NCBI GenBank assembly: GCA_032173965.1
Contig: CM063284.1
Span: forward strand, 60,882,863 to 60,946,862
From: Sitta carolinensis
Taxonomy: Eukaryota; Chordata; Aves; Passeriformes; Sittidae
Reading direction: 5' to 3'
DNA: 64,000 nt
Part shown: in pieces, positions 21,030 through 33,600 of the stretch
Numbering within the stretch: the first letter of the stretch is position 1
How the letters are laid out: each line of letters opens with the position of its first letter
Notes under the pieces: model-generated
Told to the model about the DNA's origin: nothing
Databases searched by the model: none
What the model saw: the letters and a program-made list of their open reading frames with translations, nothing else
Made by a program: the position numbers and the translations under genes

Positions 21030-21500
21030 TACATCTCCAGGCCTGAAGAACAGGCACCTCTGCAGCTCTGTGCCAGCACGGGGCATTTTTCACTGAAGAG
21101 CACCAGGCTCAGCACTGCCCAGTCTGTGCAGCATTCATCGTCCCTGCCACACAGCACAGCCACTGCCAGGAGTGCAGCCGTGCACGCCTAGGCAGGCTGG
21201 CAACAGGGAGGAGGGCCAAGGCAGAATGCCTGGGGTGAAGGGGAGCCCATCATTCACCCTGGCAGCTGTGGGGACAGAGTTGCTGGTGGCCAAGGCATCC
21301 TATTCCCTGCAAGAGATCTTTGGCAGCTGGGGCCTCCTGCTTCTGCCCTCAGGGAATGTGCAGGCTGAGGGGTGCTGGGAGCTGGAGCAGGGGAAGGATT
21401 TTCCATCGGGCTACAGGGATCCATGCACACATAAACATTATGGGAGATAAGGGAGGGCGGGGACCAACACCAGTGCCACCCGGCTGTCTAATTCAGAACG
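21030..21500. other. GC-rich island of unknown nature
   Basis: About 470 bp of markedly GC-rich sequence (many CAGC, GGGAG and CCAGG words) inside AT-rich desert. The open frames across it show no recognisable domain. It could be a diverged retroelement end or a processed fragment; I cannot assign it. Confidence 0.4.
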
Positions 21501-21509
21501 TTCAGCAGG

Positions 21510-24500
21510 TTTTTTTGGGGTTTGGTGTGGCTTTTCTTTTCATGAAACTGACAAAATCTGGCAACAATGCACTGTGTAAAAAGTGACATTTTGACTCTAA
21601 GGAAGGAATTATTTGCAATTTGTTTTGAGCAGAAGCTTAGCTCGTGTCAGATGTGAACCTCCAGACAATCATTAGTTTAAACTGCCTGCTATGTGTTTAA
21701 AAATTTCAGTCAATTTAGAGCTGATCTGAATTGCAAATGGGATGGTAATAAGCCATTAGGGAATAACATATCTCTCTCTCACACTTGCAGCCCTCTGCTT
21801 TAAGGGGTCTTGGCTGCACTCAAATATAAAAATGCTGCTCTGGTCCATGCGCATTGACAACAAACATGGAAGTGTATTGTCCAGCCTTGTAGACAGGCAC
21901 TCAGGAGGAGACCAGGAGCGGCCACAGGAGTGAAGGAACAGGTGCAGCCCTTCAAGTGAACAAGAGGCAGCAGTCAGTTTTCCACAGAACAGACAGTGTG
22001 GCTTGCTGATGGCACAGTAGAACACAGGCCTGGCATACGACTAGCACTTGGTGATTTGGATTTCTGAGGATCTGAGGCATTTCTCATGCTCCATGAAGCC
22101 GGTTTTGTGCATGAATGTAGACTACGCACCACCCAAAATTTTCTGAACAAAGTTACCTGTATTTCCTCACAACTGGCTGCCTAACAACCTCCAGTGTTCA
22201 ATGAGTGAAAAGATACTTTTTTAATTCTTGAGCTTTCAACTCAAGATAAGGCTCTGCAATACACAGATCCGTTGATTAAGAAATCTACGCAACTAAAGCT
22301 GAGTAACTATCATACATGACAGCATTTAATAAATAATACTTAAGTAATTAAATTAATTTACTATCAATTTTTTTTTCTACCAAAGAACATCTTAAATCAC
22401 CTACTGATGTTTTGTAGGTGTTTCATAGGTAGAAAGACTTTCTTTCACAGCCCTATAGCCACTCTTGTGTGGATGTCACTTTTTTTTACACTGCTTCACA
22501 AAATCACATAAGAAACTCATCTATTTTGTGTTTTCTTGAGTCTGTGGCTGAGGCTGGCTCCATTTCCCACCATATCAGCTGATAAGCAACCTACTCTCTA
22601 CATTCCAGCAGATTCCCATGCTGAGATAATGAAGGGATAAATAAAGATCTGATCTGCGTCTGTAAAAGTTGAATTCTGGTACCTCAGTATCAACCAGACC
22701 AGTAGATGTTCCCACATCACTGGATAATCTTGCAGCCCTAGAGATGAACATTTTCCTAATGGAATTCTGGGACTCCATTTGCTCTCTGAAGTTGCATGTC
22801 TAATACAGGTCCTGGAGATTTTGTTTCTAGAGAACCTCTTTTTTGAGAGGGGGGCTAACCAGTCATGCACAGCAGACCATAGAGACTCTGCAGTCTCACC
22901 TCACGGGAGGTCCAGCTGCCACAAACACCATGGTGTTAGCACACTCGCTGGACTGGATTTCTGCAGACCATGTCTTCATTCTCAGGAGAGCATTAAAAAG
23001 GATATTCCATTGATTCCTTTACAGCACTCAATCCCCTCTGCTTTTCAGAGATAACACCTTAAAATTGATGGCTGCAGGTGAATGTGGATATTACACCATA
23101 TCACAGCTTTCCTAGAAGGTTCATGTCAGCTCTCTCCAGCTGGAAACGTGCTGGAAAGGGAATTGCTTGCACAGTACCTTTATAGAACTTTCCACTGCCA
23201 TGCAGTGGAAAGTAAATGGCCATGGACAAATAGGTCAGTGTTAGACTGCTGAGCCAGAGGCTTTAAATAAGTAGGAGGAATCTTAGCAAGGGAATAAAAC
23301 TCAGGTAAAACTGTGGGTGCACATGAAGAGTACAGAAGTTTGATTAACCAGCTTCCCACACTGAAAAAAGCCTCTCTGTCTGAGCCTCTCTGACTCAAAC
23401 TATACCTGCTAGAACACATCTGAACCAGCCATAACATGGCCTAATTCTATTGTAAGAGTCATCCAAATCTTGGTGTGCATCTATATTTATACATGTACAG
23501 ATATACACATGTATAACTTATTGAAAGAAATTCTATTCCACAAAATATTATAAATGAAGCAATAAAAAAATTAATGTTCAAAATTTAATATTAGAAGTCT
23601 GGAGCAATATAAAGCTTCTGACAGGGAAAACCTGAGGTTTTGGGTTGAATCACTTCTTCAAGGATGGGTACATCTAAAAATACTTGAGAATGCAAACTTT
23701 GAAAACAATTCAGCACCAGCAAAAGACTTAGAAATTCTTTGTTTCCTGGGAACAGTCATATCCCTGAAAGCCACATGAAGTAAATTAATCCTTTCCAATT
23801 ATCTTTGCAAGCTATATTTGGGATAACAATTCCCTACTTTCATATGTACACATGCGGAGCATCCCTTCATTTTAGTGAGATAAATGAAGTTTCCAATTTG
23901 GATCTTTGAAAAGGTCTGACATTCGGTATTTATTATTACAGCCAAGATTAAGAACAGTCCTACTGAACTCTAATATTTAAAGACTTAATCCTTTCAGAAG
24001 TGATATTATGGCACAGGACAATTAATATTTTCCCAGAAGTATATCTTTCAAGAAAAGAAATTTCCTGGGATAAATACAGGAAAGATTAAAGATGGTATTA
24101 TATGTTAATTCAGATGGAAATAGAGTAGTTAAATGCTTCCAATAGCTCATTACATTTTTCCCAGCATTTGCAATATAATAAAGAATATTTTAAAAATCTA
24201 GTTTTTCTATTATGTTTTGTTTAAGCAAGACAGCACACAGAATAAACTAGTTAGAATCTAGCAAAATACTGTAAGTTTAACATAATATAAAATCCTTTGC
24301 TTTAGTGACTTTTGGCAGTTCTATAGTTTAATGCCCTTAAATGAGGTATTCAATATTCACTCCATCAATTACTCTGACAAAGTGTGTGCATGCCCTAAAC
24401 TTATTTTAGTTTCCACACACAAATTGTTTAATTGTCATAAACGGGTTCTTGTATGTTCAAGTTACCTATTGAACATACATCTGCATAATCTGGTAGTTCA

Positions 24501-27090
24501 AAGATATATAAGGAAACTTGAGATTTAGGTACCTTCCTCCTTTACATTTGAAAACTGAGTTCCTGTATTGAGGGTTCTTATCCTTACTTGACATGTGACA
24601 GAGGCCAAAGATCTGCAGTTGTATTTACTGAAAGTAAACCAACACAAACAGTGAAAGGGAAAGATATGAGCAACCAGGGAGATTTCTTAGACTTTTAAGC
24701 ATGTGTGTGTGTGTGATAGTTGTATGGTTTTTTGTGTCAGATATTTGGCTATCTAAATATTGCTTTTCACATGACATAGCCCTGAGAGCATGTAGTATAA
24801 ATTAACCCATATCAGTTATGAAAAAATAGTCATGTGAATGGAATCTGAAAGACAAACAATCATCTCTCAGCTGCAACTGAACATAATCTAATCACAGAGT
24901 AATATTTTGGTTTGGTTAAAAGAAGAATGCTACAGGAATCAAAGGCTCAGACCTGGATTCCTTCCTTGTTTGAATACTCCTGTTGACCTCAGAGGGAGGG
25001 TTAATCTAATATGGCATAAACAATCAACACTGTATTTTAATTCTCAAAGAATGCAAATATATGTGCATGATACTCATGTGTATAAAAAATACAGAGGTGA
25101 ACATCATTGGCAGTGACAGTGACCTGACTTACTTGAGAACAGCAGGAAAGTTTTGTTCTTTGAATTCCAAACTGCCCTGTACCAGCTAACTGTGTCACAG
25201 GTTTCAGCAGCAGAGACCAGGCCACAGTCTGCTAAGTAGAATTTGGAGTAAAACAGAGTAGATATGTCATGGGAAAAAAGTACTTTGCTAGCATAGAACA
25301 GAGTAAAGTGGGGATCAGAATTATTCCTCTGAATAGGTAACCCGTCTCTCAACGTACTCTACAAATAATTCAAATATTGTGCAGCTTCCCTGAAGGCTCA
25401 CAGCAAAGTTACAAAGAAATGTGATGTATATGGATCCTAGGACCGGATGCATTGCCTATACACTGAGATTTTCTTCTGTCTTGATACTCACCAGACATTA
25501 GCATGGGATTCCTCTTGTGCCACTCCAGTGGGCTGGTGGCAATGACATTAGCTTGTCGCAGAAGAGCAGTCTATAAAGGATTTATAGAACCATACTGCAT
25601 TCTCTCAAGAAAAATCAAGCAAAGACAAAATCAAGTCTAGGTGATATGCAAATCAAGCCTTCAAAAACACAGGGTCAGCCACTGCAGATTTCTTTTATAT
25701 TGAAATACATTTTAATCAAGAAGTTCCAGGTTTGAATGGTGAAAATTCAGTTCTTGACTCTAAATCTGTCTGTACAGTTGCTAATAGATACTAAAGAGAT
25801 TTCTCAAGCAGTAGTTCAAATGGCAAACACACCTCTTCTGGAAATATATTTGTGTGAAAATACTGATATGCACTCATTTCATTAGAAAGGTTTAATGGCC
25901 TTTTCCAAACAGATGGCATATAAAGAAAAGCGCATAAAGAAATGCCCTGAGATTAATTCAAATTCTCCCAGAGAGCAGCAATTGTCACCACAGTAGAACC
26001 AGAGCGAAAATGGAGAAATTTTGGAGGCAAACTTCCCTCTCCTACAGTGTTACTAATTTTGGAGTACCCAGCTGCAGTCCCTCCAAGCTGCTTCATGGTC
26101 CTGTTGCTGAATCCATGCTACACCTGCTGCAGTAGATAGAATCTGCTCCCATAAATTTGGAGCCAAATGTGGTATTGCCTGCAAGATGTTATCTATAAAC
26201 AAAGACTTTCGCAAATGGAAGAAATCAAGGCAGCTACTTCCTACAGCCACCATTCAAATGCTGGAAGGCGAAAATCTGCATAAGGAGTGCCTCCTCTATG
26301 TGTATCTACAGAATTCCAGAATTCAGTCCTGACCTTCACTTCCCATCCTCCAAACATGGGTTTTATTCAAAGAAGAGACATGACAAATGCATGCGGATAT
26401 GAGAAAACATGTGCCTTGAAGCTAGTGACAGAGGGAGGTGAAGATAACAACCCCACATGAAGGTGAAGACGATGATGCAGAGTGTAGTTCATCTCATGCA
26501 GACACGAGCTGAGATGTCCTGTTTCTGTAAACAAAAAAAGTCCTGGACCACCTGATCATCTCCTCAAAAGAAAAACAGCCCTTTCCCTGATGAATCTGTA
26601 TAAAATGTTCTATCTTCATTGATACTAAATAGAACATATAGAGAAGGTGAAATGGACAAAGAGAAACACAGAAGAACTGTTCTTAAACTTGAGTAGAACA
26701 TGCTATGGTAATGTATAGAAAGGAATGCATATGATCCTGAATGTTATCAAATGACTTGTCAGAAATAGAATGTAGTGTGACACAGCAAACTCTTCCTGGA
26801 TTTCATTGTGGGAAGTGCTGTCCTCTCTGCTTCATGCACTGTCATGTGCCAGTATGTGGGTGGGACTTGCTGATCGTTATTTTTATTACTATTTTTTATT
26901 AGTGTTTATGCTTTATTATTCAGCTGACATTTATTTTCATTCTAGTTCATTAATGCACAATATTAAACTGTCTTATTATTGCTGACTTGTTCAAACCTCC
27001 AAACTCTCAGTTGTATACAGCTTTTCCCTCAAAGCCATGACACTATTTAAGAAAGATGGGACTTACAAACAAGAGATTTTGTAAGGCTCA
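21510..27090. other. Intergenic sequence without recognised genes
   Basis: AT-rich. It holds a short (GT)n at about 24703-24716 and a perfect 11-bp hairpin at 23187-23213. No coding exon or CR1 copy recognised. Confidence 0.55.
23187..23213. repeat. Perfect inverted repeat, 11-bp arms
   Basis: ACTTTCCACTG and CAGTGGAAAGT flank a 5-nt loop (CCATG). Too short to be assigned to a transposon or an RNA gene. Confidence 0.8.
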
Positions 27091-27320
27091 TGCCTTAAAT
27101 ACATATGTATGCATATATATATATATATTTGAAGGCTTAAATATATATATTGTTAAAAGAATAATATATTTCTTTATAAAAATATATAAGAAGGTATGTA
27201 TGTATTTCACAGTGAAATACCAAATTATACATTTTGGATTTTGCATTTTGCCAAACAACATATAGATCAGTCCTAACGTGATAGTATTCACAGTAATATA
27301 TATATATATATATTGTAGTT
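27091..27320. repeat. TA-rich simple sequence region
   Basis: Two TA dinucleotide runs (about 27114-27128 and 27295-27313) bracket very AT-rich DNA. The Ile/Tyr-rich open frames here are compositional artefacts. Confidence 0.8.
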
Positions 27321-27329
27321 CCATCATGG

Positions 27330-29940
27330 TGTTTAAAAAATTTCAATTAAAATTAAAGAAAACAATCACTATTTGTATTCTAGAGAACTATTTTGCAGTT
27401 ATTCTTTCTGCTTCATAGTGACTTGGTAAAATTTATCTGTTTTATTCTTAATGAATTTTTATGTATGAAAGAGGACTTTTTATTTAGAGACTGACTGCTG
27501 TCTACCATCCTTTCCCTCCCTTTCTAAAACTGCAACCTGCAAGAAACAGATGTAATTTCTGCCACAGTTCAAGAGGAGAATTGTGCTTTGTTTCTAATAC
27601 TGAAAGTTGGTGGGAGCTGGGAGTGGTAGGGTTTGGGTTCCTTGATTGTGAATTTGTTTTGGGTTTTTAAAAATATTTTAGCAAACTACAACCTTTTGCA
27701 AATGGTGAAAATCAATTTCCCTATATCTTTAAGGTCCTACAGCATACCACAATGGTTAGAAACCAGCCATTCTGAAGCTGGATTGTGTCTGATAAATAGA
27801 ATATGTCTAGGAAATGGAGAAATACTGCTTGAAATATGAGGGACTATTTCCAAGACAATAGCTCTGAGGACAAGACATCCACTGTGGAGGCAATCCCTTT
27901 GTCCATGTACCTATGTGCCATAGATGACTCTAGAAAATACTATTCCCAGATACTAAGGCTCATTTCATCTTTAATAGCCTCATTAGAACAGGCCAAAAAT
28001 ATGTTCTCAGAGCAGCAGTAGGAAGGATGGCACATCTTCACAATTCAAGGAGGTAGAGGGTGCAATCACAAAGCAGTTATCTCACTGCCTGGAGCAGCCA
28101 GAGAAGACTGGTGTGAGACAGACCAAAAAGGATGGGCAAGGCAGTGGGCAAGTAGAGAGCCAACAATAGACTGGATCCTTCCTGATGAAAAAAAGGAGAA
28201 AGATCACTAGTTCAGTGTTGGTTGTCAATCATGTATTACCAAATGACAAGAAAATTAGGGGAACAGATATGTGTTCTAAGGTTCAACTTCAAACACAGAT
28301 GTCCACTTTGCTGGCATATAAGCCTAACAAATTCTGTCAGGTGATTTATGCAATGTAGAATACAGAAGCATAACTGTCTGTCTGCTGGTGCTAAGTCCAT
28401 TAACATTAGAATTAGATATGTCATCTCTATCCAGTATGCATTATTTTATTCATCATTACACATTTATTCCTTTATCAGATTTTTGTTAAAATGAGCTTTG
28501 CTGAAGACAAAAGGCCTGAATAATTTGATCTGCAATAAATGTGTCCTTGTAGCCTTATTTCCTTAAACAGAGAAAATAATATGATTAGATTAGCTCAAAT
28601 GACAATGCACTGTCTTTTATAAGGTCCACTAGGTTACAGAGGGAAACATTCATGCACCCTCAAATGAAAGGGTTCAAAAAAATGACAGAAGGCATAGTTA
28701 ATTAGTTGACTAGATTGTTCAATTCTTACATAAAGGCATGAGCTCTGCTTTAGTGAAGAAGCAAGCAATGACAGAAGTTAATGCCTCGGAGATTCTGCTT
28801 TAAACATTTTAGACTCTCGTCAAAATTATAATTGCATTCCTATGAGATTTCATATATTTGGTTTTGTAGGGGGTTGATCTCATTTTACCTTGTAGGATTT
28901 TTTTAGCTAGAAAAGAGAATTGAATAAGTAGAAAAAACACAAGTGGATGATATGCATGAGGAGCAATCGTGTAGGTGTTGTAGAAAACACCTTGCAAAAA
29001 TGCTACTGGTCTGAAAGGCACTTGTAGTAATAGAGTGGGACAAAAAATGACAAACAGAAAAAGACAGACAGATGGAAGAACAAAGAAGCAGTTACACAGT
29101 TGGTCAGTGTGATAGGCAGCATTCTCAGCACATCCCTTGTCTGACAGCTGTCAAAAAATTATTAAACTTCACAGCAAAAGATAGTTTTAAAGAGGCATCT
29201 CTTACAAAAAAAAAAAAAAGTGAGGTGAGACAAGCTAAAAATCTCAAATATGTGCAACATTTAACTTCATTGTTCTGAAATCCTTTACTTCTAAGGGAAT
29301 ATAAATAAAGAAAGTTACTTGGTTTTCAGTTTTCTGTATTCCTAGATCCGTACCCCAGCAGTAAACACTTTTATTCATTGATAGACTGTATTGTCTTAAT
29401 GCAACTGAAGAAATCCTTATTTTCACTTTAAATTCCCTAACCCTCCAGAAAACTGACATGCCATCCATTTAAGAAGAAAGCTTCTTTTGCTCTGAACACG
29501 TTTGCCATCTCCAGGCATGACAGACATTTGCAGGGTGTCAGCTGTGAAGGAAGCATGAATATGTTCACATGCACAGCTGCACTGTGAAAATGCCTATGGG
29601 GATGGGGAAATTCTAGACCCCACCCTATCAGCTCTACATGCTGTGAAGTGATTAAAAGAATAAGCCTAAGAGTTACCAGGAAATCAGGAATTTTTTTGAG
29701 AAAACAGAAACTGATTTTCTACGACATTCAGAATGGATGAAATTCATCCTTACTCAGGACTTTTGTACAAGAGGTATTCCTAACTGCACCCATTTCCAAA
29801 TAATTCTAAGCAGCAAAAATCAAACTTAGACATTCCAACAGTGGAATTATGATTCATAACATTGATTCATTGATAGGTCTGAAAACTTACCAATAATTTC
29901 TCAAGCCATATGCAAAATCACATATAGTTTTTCCAAAGCT
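27330..29940. other. Intergenic AT-rich sequence
   Basis: No gene or repeat recognised beyond a short A run at about 29206-29219. Confidence 0.55.
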
Positions 29941-29972
29941 TGTGAACACTTTGAAAGCTATTCTTTCATATA

Positions 29973-30662
29973 CTTGTCCTGTCACTACATTCTCTAGCAA
30001 AAAGTCCCTCTCCAGCTTTTTCATATGCCCAAATTTCAGGTACTGGGAAGCTGCTATAAGGTGTCCCTGGAGACTTCTCTTCTCCAGGCTGAAGATCCCC
30101 AACTTTCTTAGCCTGTCTTCTACAAGAGATGCTTCAGACCTCTGATTATCCTTGTGGCTCTCCTCTGGACTCACTCCAAGAGGATTTTTGAGGGCCAAAG
30201 AGATTAACACAGAACTCTGGGTAGGGTTCACAAGAGCTGTGTATGGTGGGAGGACCACCTCCCTTCATTTGCTGGCCATGTTGCTTTTGGAGCAGCCGGC
30301 TTTCTGAGCTGGCAGCTCAGGTCATCTTGAGCTTCTCATCAACCAGCACCTCTAAGTCCTTCTCCTCAGGGATGCTCTCAATCCATTCTCCACATAGTAC
30401 TTCTACTTGTACTTGGGATTGTCCTGACCCAAGGACCTTGCAAATACTTTGAGAGCTATTCCTTGGCCTTGCTGAACTTCATGAGGTTTGCAAAGACCCA
30501 CCTCTTAAAAGTCTGCCAAGGTCCCTCTGGACGGTATCCCTGCTCCACAGCATGTCAACATCTTGGTATCATCAGCACACTTGCAGAGAGAGGGTGCACC
30601 GAATCCTGCCATCCATGTTGCCAACAAAGATGTTACACAGGAGCACAAATACCTTGGGAATT
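29973..30662 (-). mobile_element. CR1 ORF2 internal fragment, minus strand
   Basis: The minus strand encodes CR1 ORF2 C-terminal-side sequence, clearest as EDRLRKLGIFSLEKRSLQGH near 30050-30115. The opposite end (near 30540-30660) matches the sequence just downstream of the FADD box region. The usual 3' UTR tail is absent, which is unusual because CR1 copies are normally anchored at the 3' end. Multiple frame breaks. Confidence 0.85.
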
Positions 30663-30669
30663 CTGCTAT

Positions 30670-33600
30670 TGATCTAAATTAGTAATGCGATTCCCTACAG
30701 AATAATGGAAAAAGCTGGGGGACGGAGACAGGAAATAACTTAAGAGAACCATTCATACTTCAAGCCACTCTTGTCTCTCTAGAATTCAGCATCTAAGATT
30801 TATATTTGCTTACTCTCACTGGTCTGCCTCATTTCTATTGTTCTGTATCTGCTATTACCCAGCAGGCTCTTGCAAATAAAGTGGCTCACCACATTTAATG
30901 ACACCTCCCTTTTACAAAAGAGTGGCAGCTGGCCTGTTGCAAGTCACTGTGCTACAAGCACATGGGTGGTGTAGTCATTTTCCACGTCCCACAGGTAAGA
31001 CACTGCCATCATAATCTCGAGACAGTTGAACAAAATACTAATATCACTAACACCCATGTTCAAAACTTCCCCTGCCATTTAAGGGGTCCCTGTCTGAATG
31101 CTAATTCCATCAGTTTTCCTGAATGGCTGCCAAGTTGTGTTCCACCTGCTTTCTACCTGGACCCAAAGCCAGTCCTGTACACTGAACTTCAACAACTACA
31201 ATAAAATAATTCTCACTTCAGTCACTCTGCAATATTAACCTGTCAGCCCTTCAGATAATGTCCATGAGTGGTTATCCTGAAATTCATACATATTTTAATA
31301 TCTCTACATAATAATAATTAGTGGTTAGACAAATTAATACCAGATTTGTTTGTTTAAAAGTATTCCAGTAAAACAAGTGTTCATCATTTTGTTCTTGCTC
31401 TCTACTGGTAAGACATTCTGTTGTCAACAGGACACATTAAAAATGAGAATTTTCTGGGACACGGTCCTTGAGTCTGTTGAGTAAAGATTCTTTATTTCCT
31501 CTCTATTTTTGAGATGCTGATGTACACATATACATTTAAGCATAACTATATGCTTAAGGTAAAAGGTAAAAAAATAAAAGGTAAAAAAATCACCCAAGTT
31601 CCACTTGGTATTATCTAAGCTGCAGAAACCATTTCCCATTCCAGAATAAACTACTAGACTTGAAACAGTCATCTACATAATAAAAGCATCTCAGACTATC
31701 ACAAAAAGATCGTCCATTTCAATCTACCTTGAGAGAAATTGAAAATCACCACAAAGATATTTATCATAGACAACCATGAATGTAAACCACAAACAACTGT
31801 CAGAAAATGCATCCTGCTTCTCACTTACACGAGCTCAGAACTGTTCTTTTCATTATATCTAGTGTTATGTTTATCTATGCCCTCGACTTTACATACAAGC
31901 TAGACATTAAAAAGAAGATATTAACCTCTGCCATAAAAAACTTCCAGTCTAAATTGGACACCGGCAAAGCAGTGCAGGCAGTTTTGGGCCTCAAGGGGAG
32001 AAGGAAAGCTTTAAACAGGAACTGAAACGTTGTTCCTCAGCTTGGTCTTCAGCTAAACAGCTGCCTGGTCCATTGTTATGTTTCTGAAATTGACGAGTGG
32101 GAGATGATCAAGAAAAAGCCATTAGAGACAGGCAGCTCTTTATATTCAGGTCCCCTGGAAGTAAGAGATGTTGGACATTCTGGAGTTCATAGTGAATGCA
32201 ACTGTCACACTGAACATTACTGTGGGCCTGGTATGTACAAACCTAGATACACTTACTTTAAAATCTTAAACATTTTTTTTTCCAAATTTGCCAGCTGCAG
32301 TGAATTTCACAATTCGTTCTGTGTCAATGATTTCTTTTGTTTGTTTTAGATCCTTCCTTGACTGAATAAATCAGAAAAAATATCTGCTGAAAAAGGTTTT
32401 AATTTATGTTGGTAACAATTAAAGAGTCTGAAAAAAAAAAAAGAAAGGAAGAGCTGTCTATCTGATAGCAATCGGGAATGGGGAATGAGGTACAAAAGCA
32501 GCAAAAGTTATTCCAGAGGACAGTCAGAAAGGAACTTGGCTCAGTGTCACAAATAGCACAAATTCCTCTTTAGGTTTCGACTAATATGAGCAAAATCTTT
32601 GCTAAAAACAATAACTTACCTTCACTGAGATATGTGTAAGAGTGTATTTCATTTGACTAAAAAGAAATAGATCACCTAATTTCTCTTAAATCCAGTAACA
32701 TTGGAAAAGCTTGGTTTTATTTACAGAAGTCAAGGTGCCTGTAGACTTTTGAAAGAATTGTTTATTTGCATTTCTGCCAACAGGTGCTTTTTCTATGACA
32801 TCAGCAGCTTCATCATGAAGTTAATCTGCCTCACAAATTTTCATCAGAGGAATCTTCACCTATTCTCCCAAAGAAAATGAAATTTGACTGAAGAAACATC
32901 ATTTAATTTCAAATCAAAATACTAAAATTGAAGCAAACTCTACTCAAAACTATTCACAGAACTAAAACTCGGCTCTAGAAAAGGATATAACCATGTACAA
33001 GAGGGAAGATGATGAAAAGTACAGAAAGGGTTTGGGGTGGATGGGCATTGTTGCTGAGCAAACAGTGATGCTCTGTCAGTCTAATCATTGTCAATTGTTC
33101 TATGTATGGAGATGGGTAAAGAGAAATGCATTTATGTAGGTCTGGAGAGAATACTGAATGTAAAATTTTATACTGGAAGTATAGAGCAATAAGTCCAGAA
33201 ATAAAATTTAATACCTCTTATATGTCAAGGCAGATTAATTTCAAGTAGAAAAAAAAAGTGCACAGCTTTATGGGATCTGCTGGAAACACCAATTTTCTCC
33301 CCTTATATTTCCTCCCCTCTCTGATTTTTTTTAACAAACTCTTCGTAAAAAGGGTAGATGAATGATGGAGTGCACTTGGAATTCCACCTTCAAATCAAAT
33401 AATTAACCCCGACATCTTCAGCTCTTAAAGATGATTCATTATATTTTTAACAGATGTTTTAGTTATTTTCATTGTTACAATACAGTACCTTTTAATCAGA
33501 TTTACATAATTAAATGCTCTCTTTCTGACACAGGCTGCATATCTATCACAGCCTCATTTAAGCCACATAGCATGAGTTATAACAAAGTAATCAGGAACAG

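Noticed and set aside
30760..31260. Possible second LTR or SINE (AATAAA near 30877, distinct texture)
   Set aside because: No terminal repeats, no target duplication and no recognised family; too weak to annotate.
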